Shown in pieces: positions 12,911 through 23,332 of a stretch of DNA of 64,000 nucleotides. How positions within the stretch are numbered: the stretch's first letter is position 1; the number at the start of each line of letters is the position of its first letter. The position numbers and the translations under genes are program-made. Source of the DNA: Ascaphus truei (lineage: Eukaryota; Chordata; Amphibia; Anura; Ascaphidae); contig CM071568.1 in assembly GCA_036426205.1 (NCBI GenBank), positions 50,871,439-50,935,438 on the forward strand, given 5' to 3'. The notes under the pieces are model-generated. The model was not told the origin of the DNA. It saw only the letters and a list, made by a program, of their open reading frames with translations, and did not search any database.

Positions 12911-13705
12911 TATAAAACAAGCCTTATTATGCCCCTGCTCTTTTCCTCCTCTTTACCTGTGTACCAAAATTAAGACCTAACTTTTTTTCTAAAGGCCTCC
13001 TAAATCACCAGCAACCTGGCATAAAACCACTTTGCCACCGGTAACTCCATTGCCTCGAGGTTGCCATTTGGAGCACAAAAGTAATATGGCACCCATATAC
13101 ATTTTTTTTTTTTTTTTTTAAGAAATGCAGTGAAAGTAAACCTGAATTTTGACAAGAGAATAAATTAATAGGGGATTGCACCTTAATGTGTTGATGTTTT
13201 GGCTTAGGACGATATTATTCTGTAGTGACAAAAGGCCTAAAAGCAATCTGAATGTCAAATATTGCAAAGGGTAGTAACTGTAGGGAAATGTAAAAATATA
13301 TTTAAGTTTTTACATGTAGACACTTGCACTCAGGTTTCCTCATCCATGAGGTTTATAGGTAGATCAGATCTACTGCCAAGGACAGAACTGGAACCTTTCT
13401 TCCTGCAATTCCCAGCACTCCCACCGAGGTCTTCTTCATAAGCCATGCGGTGAGAACCTCTTCCTACTGTGGCAGGATTCCTTTCTAGTGCTTTGTCCCT
13501 AGTGCCCCTAAGCTGGGAGACTTACCCTAACTCAGAAAACAAATAAAGATGCTACCCTTTTAGAGGGTTAGGAGAGCCCTGGAGACCTCCTCCTCTTGTT
13601 CCTCCTGGGATCTGAGGAAAATATCCAGGTTCCAAACATTTATAGTCTTGGTTCAACCCCTATTTCTGGGCAAAACAAAATAAGGTTTACTTTAACTAAA
13701 TCATC
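12911..13705. other. Unassigned DNA
   Basis: Contains a T18 run near 13102-13119. No gene or element ends seen. Confidence 0.4.
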
Positions 13706-13713
13706 CCCTAAAG

Positions 13714-14014
13714 CAGCAGTGCGCAAACAGGGGGGTGCGCCCCCCCAGGGGGGGCACGATATTTTTTGGGGGGGCGCGGGTGGTTGCAGAGGTCCCGCGC
13801 TCTTCCCTGAAGCATTTCAATTAAATGCCGGGGGATTGTGCGAGGCCTCTGCACCCTCTACTTACCAAGATTCAGCCGGCTTCGGGACGCGTGACCATGG
13901 ATTTGACGTCGCGGGTCACGTGATGTCACACGACCCAGTGCAAGGTAAGGGGGGGGGCAGGAACAGAGGGAGCAAGGCAGGGGGGGCGCAGCAAAATAAG
14001 TTTGCATGCCCCTA
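13714..14014. mobile_element. Non-autonomous hAT-type element
   Basis: The 5' end CAGCAGTGCGCAAAC and 3' end GTTTGCATGCCCCTA are imperfect inverted repeats. Flanks CCCTAAAG (13706-13713) and CCTTAAAG (14015-14022) match at 7 of 8 bases, the 8 bp duplication expected of hAT transposons. The interior is GC-rich with no transposase. A relative starts at 40358. Confidence 0.75.
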
Positions 14015-14418
14015 CCTTAAAGGGTTGATTTTTCCAGTACCGTCTAGAAGGATGTAACCGACTAGTCACTGAGCTAAGCAACCTGCAACGTAAGATTGGC
14101 TACATGAAATTGCTTACTCCAAATAAGTTCCTTACTAGGGCTTGTAAAGGAAGTAACCCCATAACTCCTTGTAGGAACCAGGACTCACTAGGAATACTTT
14201 TAGCATACCCCAGGGGTGCTACATACATAAGCAATACAACTAGAATGCTCGCCAATAAGACTGTCACATTTTCATTGTAAAAACTGCAAGAACAAAACTG
14301 TCTTAAATAATCATACATTTTCATTCAGCTTTGAGCAGATTAATAGTTTGATCGTCAGAACATCTAGTAGTCCGAAGACCACTTCTCTTCTCTTGTGTTC
14401 TGTTTGTGCCCTCTAGCC

Positions 14419-14601
14419 CACTGGTGTGCAAACGTTTTCGTCTGTGCCCCGCCTGCCTGCTCTCTCCCCCTGCATGCGCCCCCTCCCTTAACTACTTTCC
14501 GGCGTTTCACACTTCACAATGTCATTTGATACCGTGTGGCTATGGCGACGCGTCACCAGAAGCCGACAGAGACAAGATAAGAAACTTGTTGCGCACCCCT
14601 G
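14419..14601. mobile_element. Non-autonomous hAT-type element, degraded
   Basis: The 5' end CACTGGTGTGCAAAC pairs as an inverted repeat with 3' TTGCGCACCCCTG. Flanks CTCTAGCC and CTTTAGAT match at only 5 of 8, so the insertion is old or the ends are slightly misplaced. The middle is C-rich and differs from the 13.7 kb element. Confidence 0.5.
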
Positions 14602-14609
14602 CTTTAGAT

Positions 14610-15477
14610 AACTGTGTACACCTTTGGCTTCAAGAAGAGCACAAGGGTCTCAAAGCTGCTAGCTCTGTGCACAATGGAACTAAAGTTTAACTCTTTGTTC
14701 TTTTGAAAAGGGGTATTTAGTTTGACACACACTTTTTTTGTGCATCAGTTTCACAGGAAGGAAATACTTCAAATCATACAGCTGTATTTTATTAGCTTGT
14801 TGTATGTGTCAGGTCTAAACAGCCAGCCAACGTTACCATGATTTACTATCTACAGTAATTATTCAACCACGGACAGGTTAACTTAACTTTGGTAGAACAA
14901 AACTGTAACGAGAACTTTCTTCTTCCTCTACAAAATGTTAGAAGCTAGGGCAGTTTTTATTAAGTGTTATGAGTTTAACCTCAATCATGAAGATAGAAGT
15001 CTCTGGAAACACAGCTCTGCAAAAGTATAATATTTGCAATTTCAAAGGAGTAGAGATTGAATTAAAATTTCCAGCAGATTTCTTTCAGTGCCCAAGGGAA
15101 AGGAGACATCGAAGCAAGAAAAATGAGTGAAGACAGGACCTAAACTGCTCAGATAATTACCTAGGCTGCGTGTCGGCTAAACTAATCTTGTAAATTGTAA
15201 CTAAAAATAAAACAAAATAATGCAAATACATTTTATATGACAAAAATCTGTCATTTCGTGGTCTGCATTGATTTTGGGTTATTACACTTTTCACATATTT
15301 CTGGAAGATTACACAGATATACCTAAAGCAGCAATTATCCCTAAAATCAAATGTTAATAGTAACATAACATGCCAGTGTAGGCTGTGATCATTGGATTAG
15401 CTTACTGTACGTGTGTGTATGTGTGTATATATATATATATATATTATACACACACATTTTTATATGTAAATATTTAC
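14610..15477. other. Unassigned DNA with a TA/CA microsatellite
   Basis: (TA)n and (CA)n tract at about 15415-15455. Otherwise no feature recognised. Confidence 0.4.
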
Positions 15478-15580
15478 AAATGTATTTGCGACCACATATT
15501 CCGCAGCGCGGCACTGTGGGAGTACAGAGTGACATCAATTATATAAACTGAATGACAGACAAGCGCAAACAGCTACAGAG
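15478..15580. repeat. SINE/LINE-tail-like fragment, family shared with 30 kb
   Basis: The run '...gcagcgcggcactgtgggagtacagagtgacatcaattatataaa...gacaagcgcaaacagctacagagg' parallels 30060-30155 ('acagtggggtatagagtgat...aagcgcaaacagatacaga'). This shows a dispersed short family of unknown class. Confidence 0.45.
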
Positions 15581-15995
15581 GCTCTCTCTCTCCTCTCCTC
15601 TCTCTCTGCTCTCCTCTCAGTCCCCTCCTCTCTCTCCTTCCCTCCTCGTCATGCTCCTCCTCTCCTCTACTGCCTCTCTCTCTCTTCCTGCTCATCACTG
15701 TCCTCTCTCTCGTCTCCTCTCTCCTACTCTCAAAAATCTCTCTCGGTTCGTGCCTCTCTCTCTCGAAAGACTCAGGCCCAGCTCGCACCTCTCTATCCGA
15801 TCCGTGCAGCGTCGCCATCGATCGTGTCCACTCTCTCTAGTTCCCCTGCTCCCCTCTACCATCGGTGGGCGGACTGCTATTATGGCGTCGCTCCTCATCT
15901 CCTCTTTCCGGTGTCGTCTTTCTTTCATCAGTCTTCGAGTCCTCTCTCTCCCTCTCTCGATCTGGCTGCGTCCTCATCTCGTGCAGTCGGCGTCC

Positions 15996-16035
<40 letters not shown>
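15581..16035. repeat. CT-rich simple sequence
   Basis: Pyrimidine-rich, almost pure (CT)n at 15990-16032. All long open frames over this block on both strands are Ser/Leu or Arg/Glu translations of the simple repeat and are not genes. It directly abuts the left flank of the next unit. Confidence 0.85.
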
Positions 16036-16036
<1 letters not shown>

Positions 16037-16037
16037 C

Positions 16038-16229
16038 ATACTGTATGGAAAAATATAATGGTACAAAATAAAAAAAGGACTCCTGGACATGTACTCACAA
16101 GAGGATTGAATAAAACAGCATTTGTGAGATTAAATCTCAATAGCAGTGACGTCACTATCCATGGTGAACAGCAGTTCCAATCGCCAATAGATTAGTCCCC
16201 AGTCAAGTATGGTATGAATATGGAGCAAG
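16038..16229. repeat. Left inverted flank of the 16-19.6 kb PLE unit
   Basis: About 190 bases that recur inverted at 19366-19565 with roughly 90% identity by eye, sharing 'aagaggattgaataaaacag', 'agtgacgtcactatccatgg' and 'cagtcaagtatggtatgaat'. Penelope-like elements often carry such LTR-like flanks in inverted orientation. Confidence 0.8.
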
Positions 16230-16327
16230 TATACACACAGCTGATGTCCTAATAGACACTCGATACCAGAGTTCAGCCGCAGGAAGCTTGGATGCAAACC
16301 TGATGGAGTTACTCTGCACCACGCACT

Positions 16328-16415
16328 ACCTATGCCGGGTTGGAGGGGCGTCCTGCTTCCCGCTGTGAAGCTACCTGTGCCGGGTTGGAGGGGCTTCCTG
16401 CTGTGAGGGGTCTAT
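16328..16415. repeat. Imperfect ~43 bp tandem duplication
   Basis: 'acctatgccgggttggaggg' at about 16328 and 'acctgtgccgggttggaggg' at about 16371, each followed by '(c/g)...tcctgct'; a third partial unit ('gaggggcttcc') follows at 16435. Confidence 0.6.
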
Positions 16416-16499
16416 CCGGATATTGCCTTGATATGAGGGGCTTCCTTGTGGGCTCGTAACAGACTGCCATGTAGTGCCATCAGCGTGTGCAACGTAACG

Positions 16500-16540
16500 T
16501 CCTGACGCGTTTCGTCACTTACCGTGACTTCATCAGAGGA
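16500..16540 (-). ncRNA. Hammerhead-ribozyme-like motif
   Basis: On the minus strand: helix I 5' strand TCCT (16540-16537), core CTGATGA (16536-16530), one extra A, helix II GTCAC/GTGAC (16528-16524 with 16518-16514, all 5 pairs) closed by GGTAA, core GAA plus A, a minimal ACGCGT helix III, cleavage-type GTC (16506-16504), then helix I 3' strand AGGA (16503-16500), complementary to TCCT. All invariant core bases are present. Penelope-like elements are known to carry minimal hammerhead motifs near their termini. This one lies ~660 bases downstream of the PLE remnant on the same strand. Activity is inferred, and the tiny helix III may limit it. Confidence 0.7.
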
Positions 16541-17200
16541 AGCCACGTAGTGGCAGAGACTCCCCTAAATAGCCAGTGTTGCTGAGCAACATGACAACAA
16601 TACCAATGAGGCGAATGATGGTGCATTAATTACACCTGATACTGGCATTAGAGAGGCTTACCTGTCGCTAGTGGGTCTAGGTTATGTGTCTAAAAAACAT
16701 AGATGAACACTAATGACAGAGTTAAAATGCATGGATATATTTAGAGTGATTTCTAATGGCAATATTATATTATACATCTCAAAAAAGGGGGTGAAATATC
16801 TATAACTGGAATACATATGCATATGTGTAGATATATAAATTTGCCCCGAAGCACTCGAAACATAGTTTATTAAAATAGAAAATGACAATTTAATTAATAC
16901 AGTAATGCATGACTTATATTGGTTAAACCATGATGGAATACATAAAACAAATATTAAATTACAAACTGGAATCAACCTGAAAACTGAAAATTCAAAGCAC
17001 AAATGAATATAGATTGGCATAATTGCCAAATAATCAATTGGATAAAGATACTAAAAAATGTATAACATACTTAAAACAATGTAATGAAAGTAGCAAAATG
17101 AGAAATCAGAATGAACTTTGACCAAAAATATAACAAATATTAGGAATGTAGTGAGAGGGAAAGGAGTAGATAATAAACTTAGCTAATGATTGTATATCCA

Positions 17201-17941
17201 CTAGACCAGTATGCTAGTGTCTATACATTCATTTAGGCCAAGAGGGGCCAGCGTACCAAGAGTGTAAATCCAAAAGGATATGTGTACACACAATGCTTTA
17301 AACCTATCGCCTCCCAATTTGGAGGCATTGATGGATTCTAGACCTATGACCCGAAGTCCAGATGGATCTTTGTAATGGACCTGGGCAAAGTGTCTTGGGA
17401 CACTGTGTGTGAGCACTCCCTTTCGTAATTGCTCGGCAATGTTCCAGAAACCGAACATTAAGCGGTCGTTTTTAGTGCGCCCTATATATTGTATATGGAA
17501 GGGACATGATAACTCATAAACTACATGTGTAGTCAGACAATTGTTGTTGCTGTTAGTCTTGTGTGAGAGGTAAAAGAATTGCCCGAAACAATGTGCCTAT
17601 GCATAAGACATCTTGTTCTACCACACAGAAAGTTGCCCCTGGGCATATTGTGTTGTAGCCCTGGTTTCTCTTGTTTTCTCAATCTGCTCGGTACCAGTGT
17701 GTTTTTAATATTTTTCCCTTTACGGAAGACAATTTGAGCAGATTTAGTCAACTGGTCTTTCAAATGTGGGTCACAGGAGAGCACGTTCCAATGTTTATTT
17801 AATATTTGAACGACTTTGTTCGATTGACTGCTATATCTTGTAATACATTTTGCACTGTTTACTTGATTCATCTTTGGTGCTTCTTTATTACAAATGTGAT
17901 TACTATCCAAGATATGTTTCTTTTTTGATTTCTCCAATAAT
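17201..17941 (-). pseudogene. Penelope-like element, C-terminal region with GIY-YIG endonuclease
   Basis: The minus frame 17937-17533 reads CITRYSSQSNKVVQILNKHW...IVFRKGKNIKNTLVPSRL and a Cys motif FLCGRTRC, the region after RT in vertebrate PLEs. A frameshift near 17535-17580 moves to a frame giving CLTTHVVYELSCPFHIQYIGRTKNDR (GIY-YIG-type core) and then, at 17458-17201, LRKGVLTHSVPRHFAQVH...ASKLGGDR...FWIYTLGTLAPLGLNE, the PLE endonuclease tail. RT motifs are absent, so the copy is 5'-truncated near the MITE at 17960. The endonuclease nicks DNA for target-primed reverse transcription. A second copy is at 57069-58488. Confidence 0.85.
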
Positions 17942-17959
17942 ACTACGCGTCATTGGGAA

Positions 17960-18304
17960 TTAAAGCAGCAGTTCAAGCAATATCCTACAGTACATGTGCG
18001 TCTGTACGATAAGAACAAATTTCTGATAGGCTCTGGCTCTTGAGCCCCGCCCTCTCCCTAGTTGTCCACCAATTGTATCTACTGTAGTAACTGCTCAGTC
18101 AATCATATTGTAGGACTACATTTTAAATAATTGTGCAAGAATTAAATTAACCCTGAGCAAAGCGATTAATTACAGGAGAACGGACAGATCTGCAGCTTAC
18201 TGTAGCTAATCACTTGTCTGTGTGCATATTGTATTGATGCACATACTGTAATGTATTGTTTAAAAAAAAAAAAATTTAAACGGCAGCTTGAACTGCAGCT
18301 TTAA
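17960..18304. mobile_element. TTAA-flanked MITE
   Basis: Starts TTAAAGCAGCAGTTCAAGC and ends GCTTGAACTGCAGCTTTAA, inverted repeats differing at one position, with TTAA at each end. TTAA is the target of piggyBac and Kolobok elements; which applies is not decided here. Related elements are at 38124-38577 and 43192-44484. It separates the PLE remnant from the forkhead ORF. Confidence 0.8.
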
Positions 18305-18422
18305 ACTTAATACTGTACTGTACATTGTATTTACCTTCATTATAAACTTTGCCAAATGGGTGGAGATGAGCCACTGTCACTCCTGTAGTCTGCGTTATAG
18401 TTGACAGGTTATAGCTGACCTG

Positions 18423-18978
18423 CTACACCTGTAGTTGACAGCTGATGAAGCTGGAAATCTTTTTGGTGCATGCAAGCTTGCTGGTACCTGCACGTGAAAT
18501 CAGGCTGTACATTTTGCAGGTATTCCTGTTCACCAGGTTTTCACTGACGGTCGGACCGTTATTGTAAGCCGGTGCTGTTGCCAATGCTGTTACATTGCTG
18601 GATTGGGATTGACGAATTTTATATGGATTAAACCCGACCTTCCTCCTTTTGAAGTTGCCATGATCAAACATACTGTCAAAATCAGGGACCACACCCCAAT
18701 ACCCTCTTGTATCTCCGGCAGGAGGGGCAATGCGAAAAAAAGACTGATCGCTACTTAAGGTTTTTCTCTTCGAACGCTTCCAAACATGAATGTCAGGTGA
18801 AAATTTGTAAAAATCGTAGTTAGAAATGAAATATTCATATATTTCTGCTACAGTCGCCATGTTATCTGCTGCAGCATTAATTGCAGAAAATATAAAAAAT
18901 GCATAACTACAGTCAGGTTTTTTATACATGTACAGTGTACACATTGTGTACAGTCCAGTCAGCAATTGTGCAAGGATA
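18423..18978 (-). CDS. Divergent forkhead-box domain protein (ORF or exon)
   Basis: The minus-strand open frame runs from 19001 to 18423 (192 codons). Its first codon is GTG, so the likely start is either an ATG 20 or 25 codons in, or a splice acceptor: 'ctttttctacattcctacag' precedes 18978. Residues ~27-122 (numbering from 19001) align end to end with a winged-helix forkhead domain: KPDCSY (family KPPYSY), TVAEIYEYF, NYDFYKF, a recognition-helix segment WKRSKRKTLSSDQSFFRI (family WQNSIRHNLSLNDCFVKV), GYW and MFDHGNFKRRK. The family Asn and His of NxxRH are Arg and Lys, so DNA contacts may differ. The C-tail is ~70 residues with no known motif. Forkhead proteins are nuclear transcription factors. 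The subfamily is unclear; the MFDxGNF end resembles FoxI/FoxA types. It lies inside a unit bounded by PLE-type inverted flanks, so it could be a native gene, a retrocopy or captured sequence; the frame is open throughout. Confidence 0.7.
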
Positions 18979-19365
18979 CTGTAGGAATGTAGAAAAAGCA
19001 CACAACTTTGAGTTTTATAAGTTTTTATTATGAAGCGCCTAAATTTGATAACGTCTTCAAGGTCGAATCACAATGGACCACTGTGGTACTGTAGACTTGT
19101 TTTTTATCTGGTTTTTAAACACCTGCAAATTGACACAGTAGCACAGACAGAACTGTACACATTACAATTAATTAATTTCTGCCACCTGGCGGATACGCGA
19201 AGAATCGCACCCAAAGAAATCCGAAACCATTAAATTAAAACAGATCAACCGCGGGTGCCTGGCGGTGTGAAGGCGGCATGAACGCGGGAATGCGTCGTGG
19301 AATACAGCAGAGCATATGAAAAAGGATTCGGGATTTGTTAAAATAATGGCCGCTGCATCTGTACC

Positions 19366-19565
19366 TGCTCCATATTCATACCATACTTGACTGGGAACTA
19401 TTGTTCTATTGGCGATTGGAACTGCTGTTCACCATGGATAGTGACGTCACTCCTATTGAGATTTAATCTCACAAATGCTGTTTTATTCAATCCTCTTGTG
19501 AGTGCATGTCCAAGAGTCCTTCTTTTTGTTTTATTGTGTACCATTAGTTTTTTCCATACAGTATC
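19366..19565. repeat. Right inverted flank of the PLE unit
   Basis: Inverted copy of 16038-16229; see that entry. Together the flanks bound a 3.5 kb unit that holds, on the minus strand, the forkhead ORF, the PLE fragment and the hammerhead-like motif. Confidence 0.8.
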
Positions 19566-19908
19566 ACGCTATGGAGCTTGTGCTTCTCTCTTTTTTTTTT
19601 TTTTTCTGCTTTTAGGTATCATTGATGTGGCATCATCATTGAAGCCACAGTCTGCTCTAGTCCGGATTTACTGTCATAGCCTGGCATTGGACTTAACTGA
19701 TTCATTTCGTCGTTTGGTTTGAAATTCTGTTTATTTTTTAATTTATTTGATTTTCTATATGTGTATAATATTATAGGCTAATATAACGATCATTTAAGTA
19801 CATACCTCATTGTGTTTTATATATTCCGCATGACAGGGTACACAAATTCTATAGCCACTTTTGCAGGGTTTGCCTGCAACGTGTCCTAGAGCAGTGTGCC
19901 TAGGTATA

Positions 19909-21016
19909 TGTAGCCAGGTCCCCCAGGCTTACCCTTATCTCCGCATGCTGGGAGGCTAGGGAAGGTTGCAGTGCGCAGGGAGTGCTTCGGTACATTGGAG
20001 GCTCCGCAGTGACCCGATTATTAGGGCGTCGCCATGTTGGTGTTCGCGCATGCGCGGTGAGCCCGTGGAGGTGGTGAGGGAACAGAGTTTGCGCAGGAGA
20101 AGGTCGCGAAAGCCCGCGAAAGAGGAGCTGCTCCTATAGGGTGGAGCGCACGGGACTACGAGTCCCAGCAGCCAGAGCGAGACCAGGTGATGCCAGGGAG
20201 CCTATAGGGCGAGCGGAAAATCAGGAGGAAGAGTTAGGAGGTTGCGCAGGGGAGCACGCTGGGGAGAACCAAGCAGGAGGAAGGAGCTCTGCATGTAGGG
20301 AGGCCGGTAGCCCCCTACACTAGGCCTTATACCCCGGCCCAGTTAGGCCCTGAGTACCCGTAGAGTGGAGCGGAAGTAGGGACTGGCCATCAGATAGGGC
20401 CCAGCCCCTTAGCACCAGCAGAAGAGTGAGACATTCAGAGACTGTTGCACTATCATAACAGAGGTTTGGGCTCAGACCTCTGCAAGCACAGCAGCAGCCA
20501 ACTGGGTGGGATCGCCCTGGAAGGTATCCCTGGAGTGTCTTCATCGTCAGATCCTTTGTGAAGTTCTTTGGCAGGCCCGAGCGCTGGAGCGCTCGGCAGG
20601 TAATCTCATCAAGTGCACCAACTGTATATATATATTCATATCCGAACATAGTGGCTGCGCAGTCACACACATCTACCTCACTTTGGGGGGTGGGGCAATA
20701 TTGAGTGTGGGAATTGGACACGGTGTGGGTACACGGTGAGGGGGTCGCGTCCTGCGAGACGCAGTAGTATAGTGTCTCCTCAAGGGAGGGACACCTGTTG
20801 ATTTATATGCAAGGTTATGGTTGTGTTAGTAAAGTCATCGGTTACTTTTATATGCTGTGTGTGTGTGAAATACATTATTGTCCTGCGAGGAACAACTTCC
20901 ATTCTGTTGGGAGCCATCGCAGGTGGAGGCTCTCCGTGGCAGAGGCTCAGTCCCTGCGAGCCAACAGGTTACACAGCATTGGTAGCGTACTGTATTCAAT
21001 AGGAAGCAGGGCTACA
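19909..21016 (+). mobile_element. Solo-LTR-like repeat, TG...CA family, copy 2
   Basis: 1108 bp from TGTAGCCAGG to GCAGGGCTACA, flanked by TATA on both sides (19905-19908 and 21017-21020). Shares block order with copy 1 (5386): 'ccaggtcccccagg', 'gcgcatgcgcggtgag', 'gtgggatcgccctgga', 'gctcggcaggtaat', 'ggtcgcgtcctgcgagacgc', 'ggagccatcgcaggtggagg'. The frame at 20141-20323 is a translation of the CpG-rich part, not a gene. Confidence 0.8.
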
Positions 21017-21020
21017 TATA

Positions 21021-22185
21021 TAAACAGCAGGCTACAGGTTGCATGGTGTACAAGCACTGGTGTCTTTAAGCAATGCAATAGGCACAAACACAACAAGCTT
21101 AGAAATACACAGTAAATACCTCCCACAGAACACACTCCCTAATGCTGACCATCACTTGCCAACTTGAGTATGTGACACCCTTATGTAAGTTACTACCCCC
21201 ATACAGACATTGAGTGCATGCTATAGGGATCTTCTCCATTCAGTGCCTGTGGTGCTCCATCTGGATCCTCTTTCTTTTGTTCACTATTGCCGCCCTAGTG
21301 CACCTGTCTGTGTCATGACCTTTGGTCATCGTAGGTAGAGCGGGTTTCATCTTGTGTGTTCTTTGTTAAAAATAAAATATATATTTTTATTAAATCAACA
21401 AGCAAAGCAGAGATGATTGCTACTTTGATTCAACTTCAGGTAACATATTTTTTTCTACTCATTACAGTAGCTTGACTGCTAAAACTTCAACAGGATTTTT
21501 TTTTTTACACTACACGAGATAAATACGTTTTTAGAAAATCCAATCGTGTTTTTTTTTCCTCATAATTACTGACACTGCTGAACCATTCTGTACTTCAAAA
21601 TAATATGGCACGATAACGCCATTTTCCTGATCACCCTGGCAGTGGGCACCATTGGGTTAATCCCTTCTCACTCTAGGTAGGACAGGAAGTAGACTTTTGC
21701 AGGTAGGCCATATAAGGCCCCTCCCTCTACCTGCACCTTAGTCTTACGATTCTTCCATAGCTGAAATATATAACTGATAGGCATTAGACATACATAGGGA
21801 GGGTAACTATGTGCCCACTGCCATGGTTCCAGGAAAAGAAAATTACGGTAAGTTGTTTAAATTTTCTCCTTTCATTTTGTGTTCTGAGCAGGAAAGTTTG
21901 ACTTGTGATACCTGTCAAAATCGGTACTAAAATATTGCCTTTTCTGACACGACTATTTTTTGTCCAGGAAAAAGCATCTGCCTTATAAAGATTACAATCT
22001 AATTTTTTGGAGCCTAATAAGACCAAGCGACTTGCCCAGGTGCACAAGGATCAGCATCATCGGCTCCCTCTTGGATCTGAGCCTTCATTACCAACTTCAC
22101 ATTCAGTGACATTGCTGTGACATGGCCCTTCTCTTACAAATAACAATTCTGCAAATGGTACTGTATTATTTTATAACCACATTTG
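21021..22185. other. Unassigned DNA
   Basis: Poly-T and poly-A tracts near 21490-21560. No gene or terminal repeats seen. Confidence 0.4.
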
Positions 22186-22189
22186 TAGG

Positions 22190-23328
22190 TGTAGCCCTGT
22201 TTCCTAGTGAACACAGACCGCTACCATATGCTGTATAACCTGTAGGCTCACAGGGCCTAAGCCTCCACCACGGAGAGCCTGGGGCACGCGTAATAATAGA
22301 TAATACCTTATACTTGGTGCAGCGCCTCCACCTGCGATGGCTCCCACCAGAGGGGGAGTGGTTCCTCGCAGGACACTTATATATCTATACACACACACAG
22401 CATATAAACAACCGAATTACTTTACTTGTCTGCAACGCTTATACATATATATCTATATCAACAGGTGTCCCTCTCTAGAGGAAACACTATCTAATGCGTC
22501 TCGCAGGACACTGATTTCCCCTCCTTCACCGGGTGATCCCACCCCATGTCCAATACCCCAACCCAATATGTCCCCCACCCTCAAGTGAGATAACGAATAT
22601 GTATGGGTGACTGCGCAGCCACTGTGTCCTGAATAAATGGTGATATAGTTGGTGCACTTGTTGGTTACCTGCCGAGCACTCCAGTACCCGCACCTGCCAA
22701 GGATCTTCACAAAGGGTCAGATGCGAGGTGGCTCCAGCAATAGGCGTCCGTGGCGATCCCACCCAGACGAACTGCCGCAACAGTAGCAGGGTCTGAGCCC
22801 AGACCTCCTGCTAGATACACACTGTCTCTTTAAACGATCACTGAACGGCACAGTAAGGGAACCGGAACCTTTCTAGGGCCAGTCCCTATCTCTGCTCCAC
22901 ACTACGGGGACTCAGGGCCTAACTGGGGTATAAGGCCTAGGTAGGGGCTGAATGCCTCCCTACACCGGAGCTCCGTCTCCTTCCTCCTCCCGCTAGCTCT
23001 GAGCAACGTGCGCGCCCTCCGACCCCTATATCCCCTTCCTTCCTGCCTTCCTACCACCCGATTGGTCCCCGTGCGTCACGTGGTCCCACTGGGCTGCTGG
23101 GACTCGTAGTTCCCTATGCTCCACCCTATGGAAGCTACTCCTCCTTCGCGGGCTTTGGCTGCTATGCCCGCGCATGCGCAACCTCCTGCTCTACTTCTGC
23201 GCCTGCGCCAACTCCCAAAATGGCGGCGCCCTAATACACGGAACTTCCGATATACCGGAGCGTTCCCTGCACTGCTGCAACCCTCCCACCCGACAACAAT
23301 AAATGCGGGCAAGGGAAGCCCGGCTACA
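22190..23328 (-). mobile_element. Solo-LTR-like repeat, TG...CA family, copy 3 (inverted)
   Basis: 1139 bp, in opposite orientation to copies 1 and 2, with perfect TAGG flanks (22186-22189 and 23329-23332) outside TGTAGCC...GGCTACA. The exact 4 bp duplication supports integration by a retroviral-type integrase or similar mechanism and suggests this is a younger copy. Confidence 0.8.
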
Positions 23329-23332
23329 TAGG

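Noticed and set aside
15552..16195. Ser/Leu-rich (plus) and Arg/Glu-rich (minus) frames
   Set aside because: Composition artefact of the CT-rich simple repeat.
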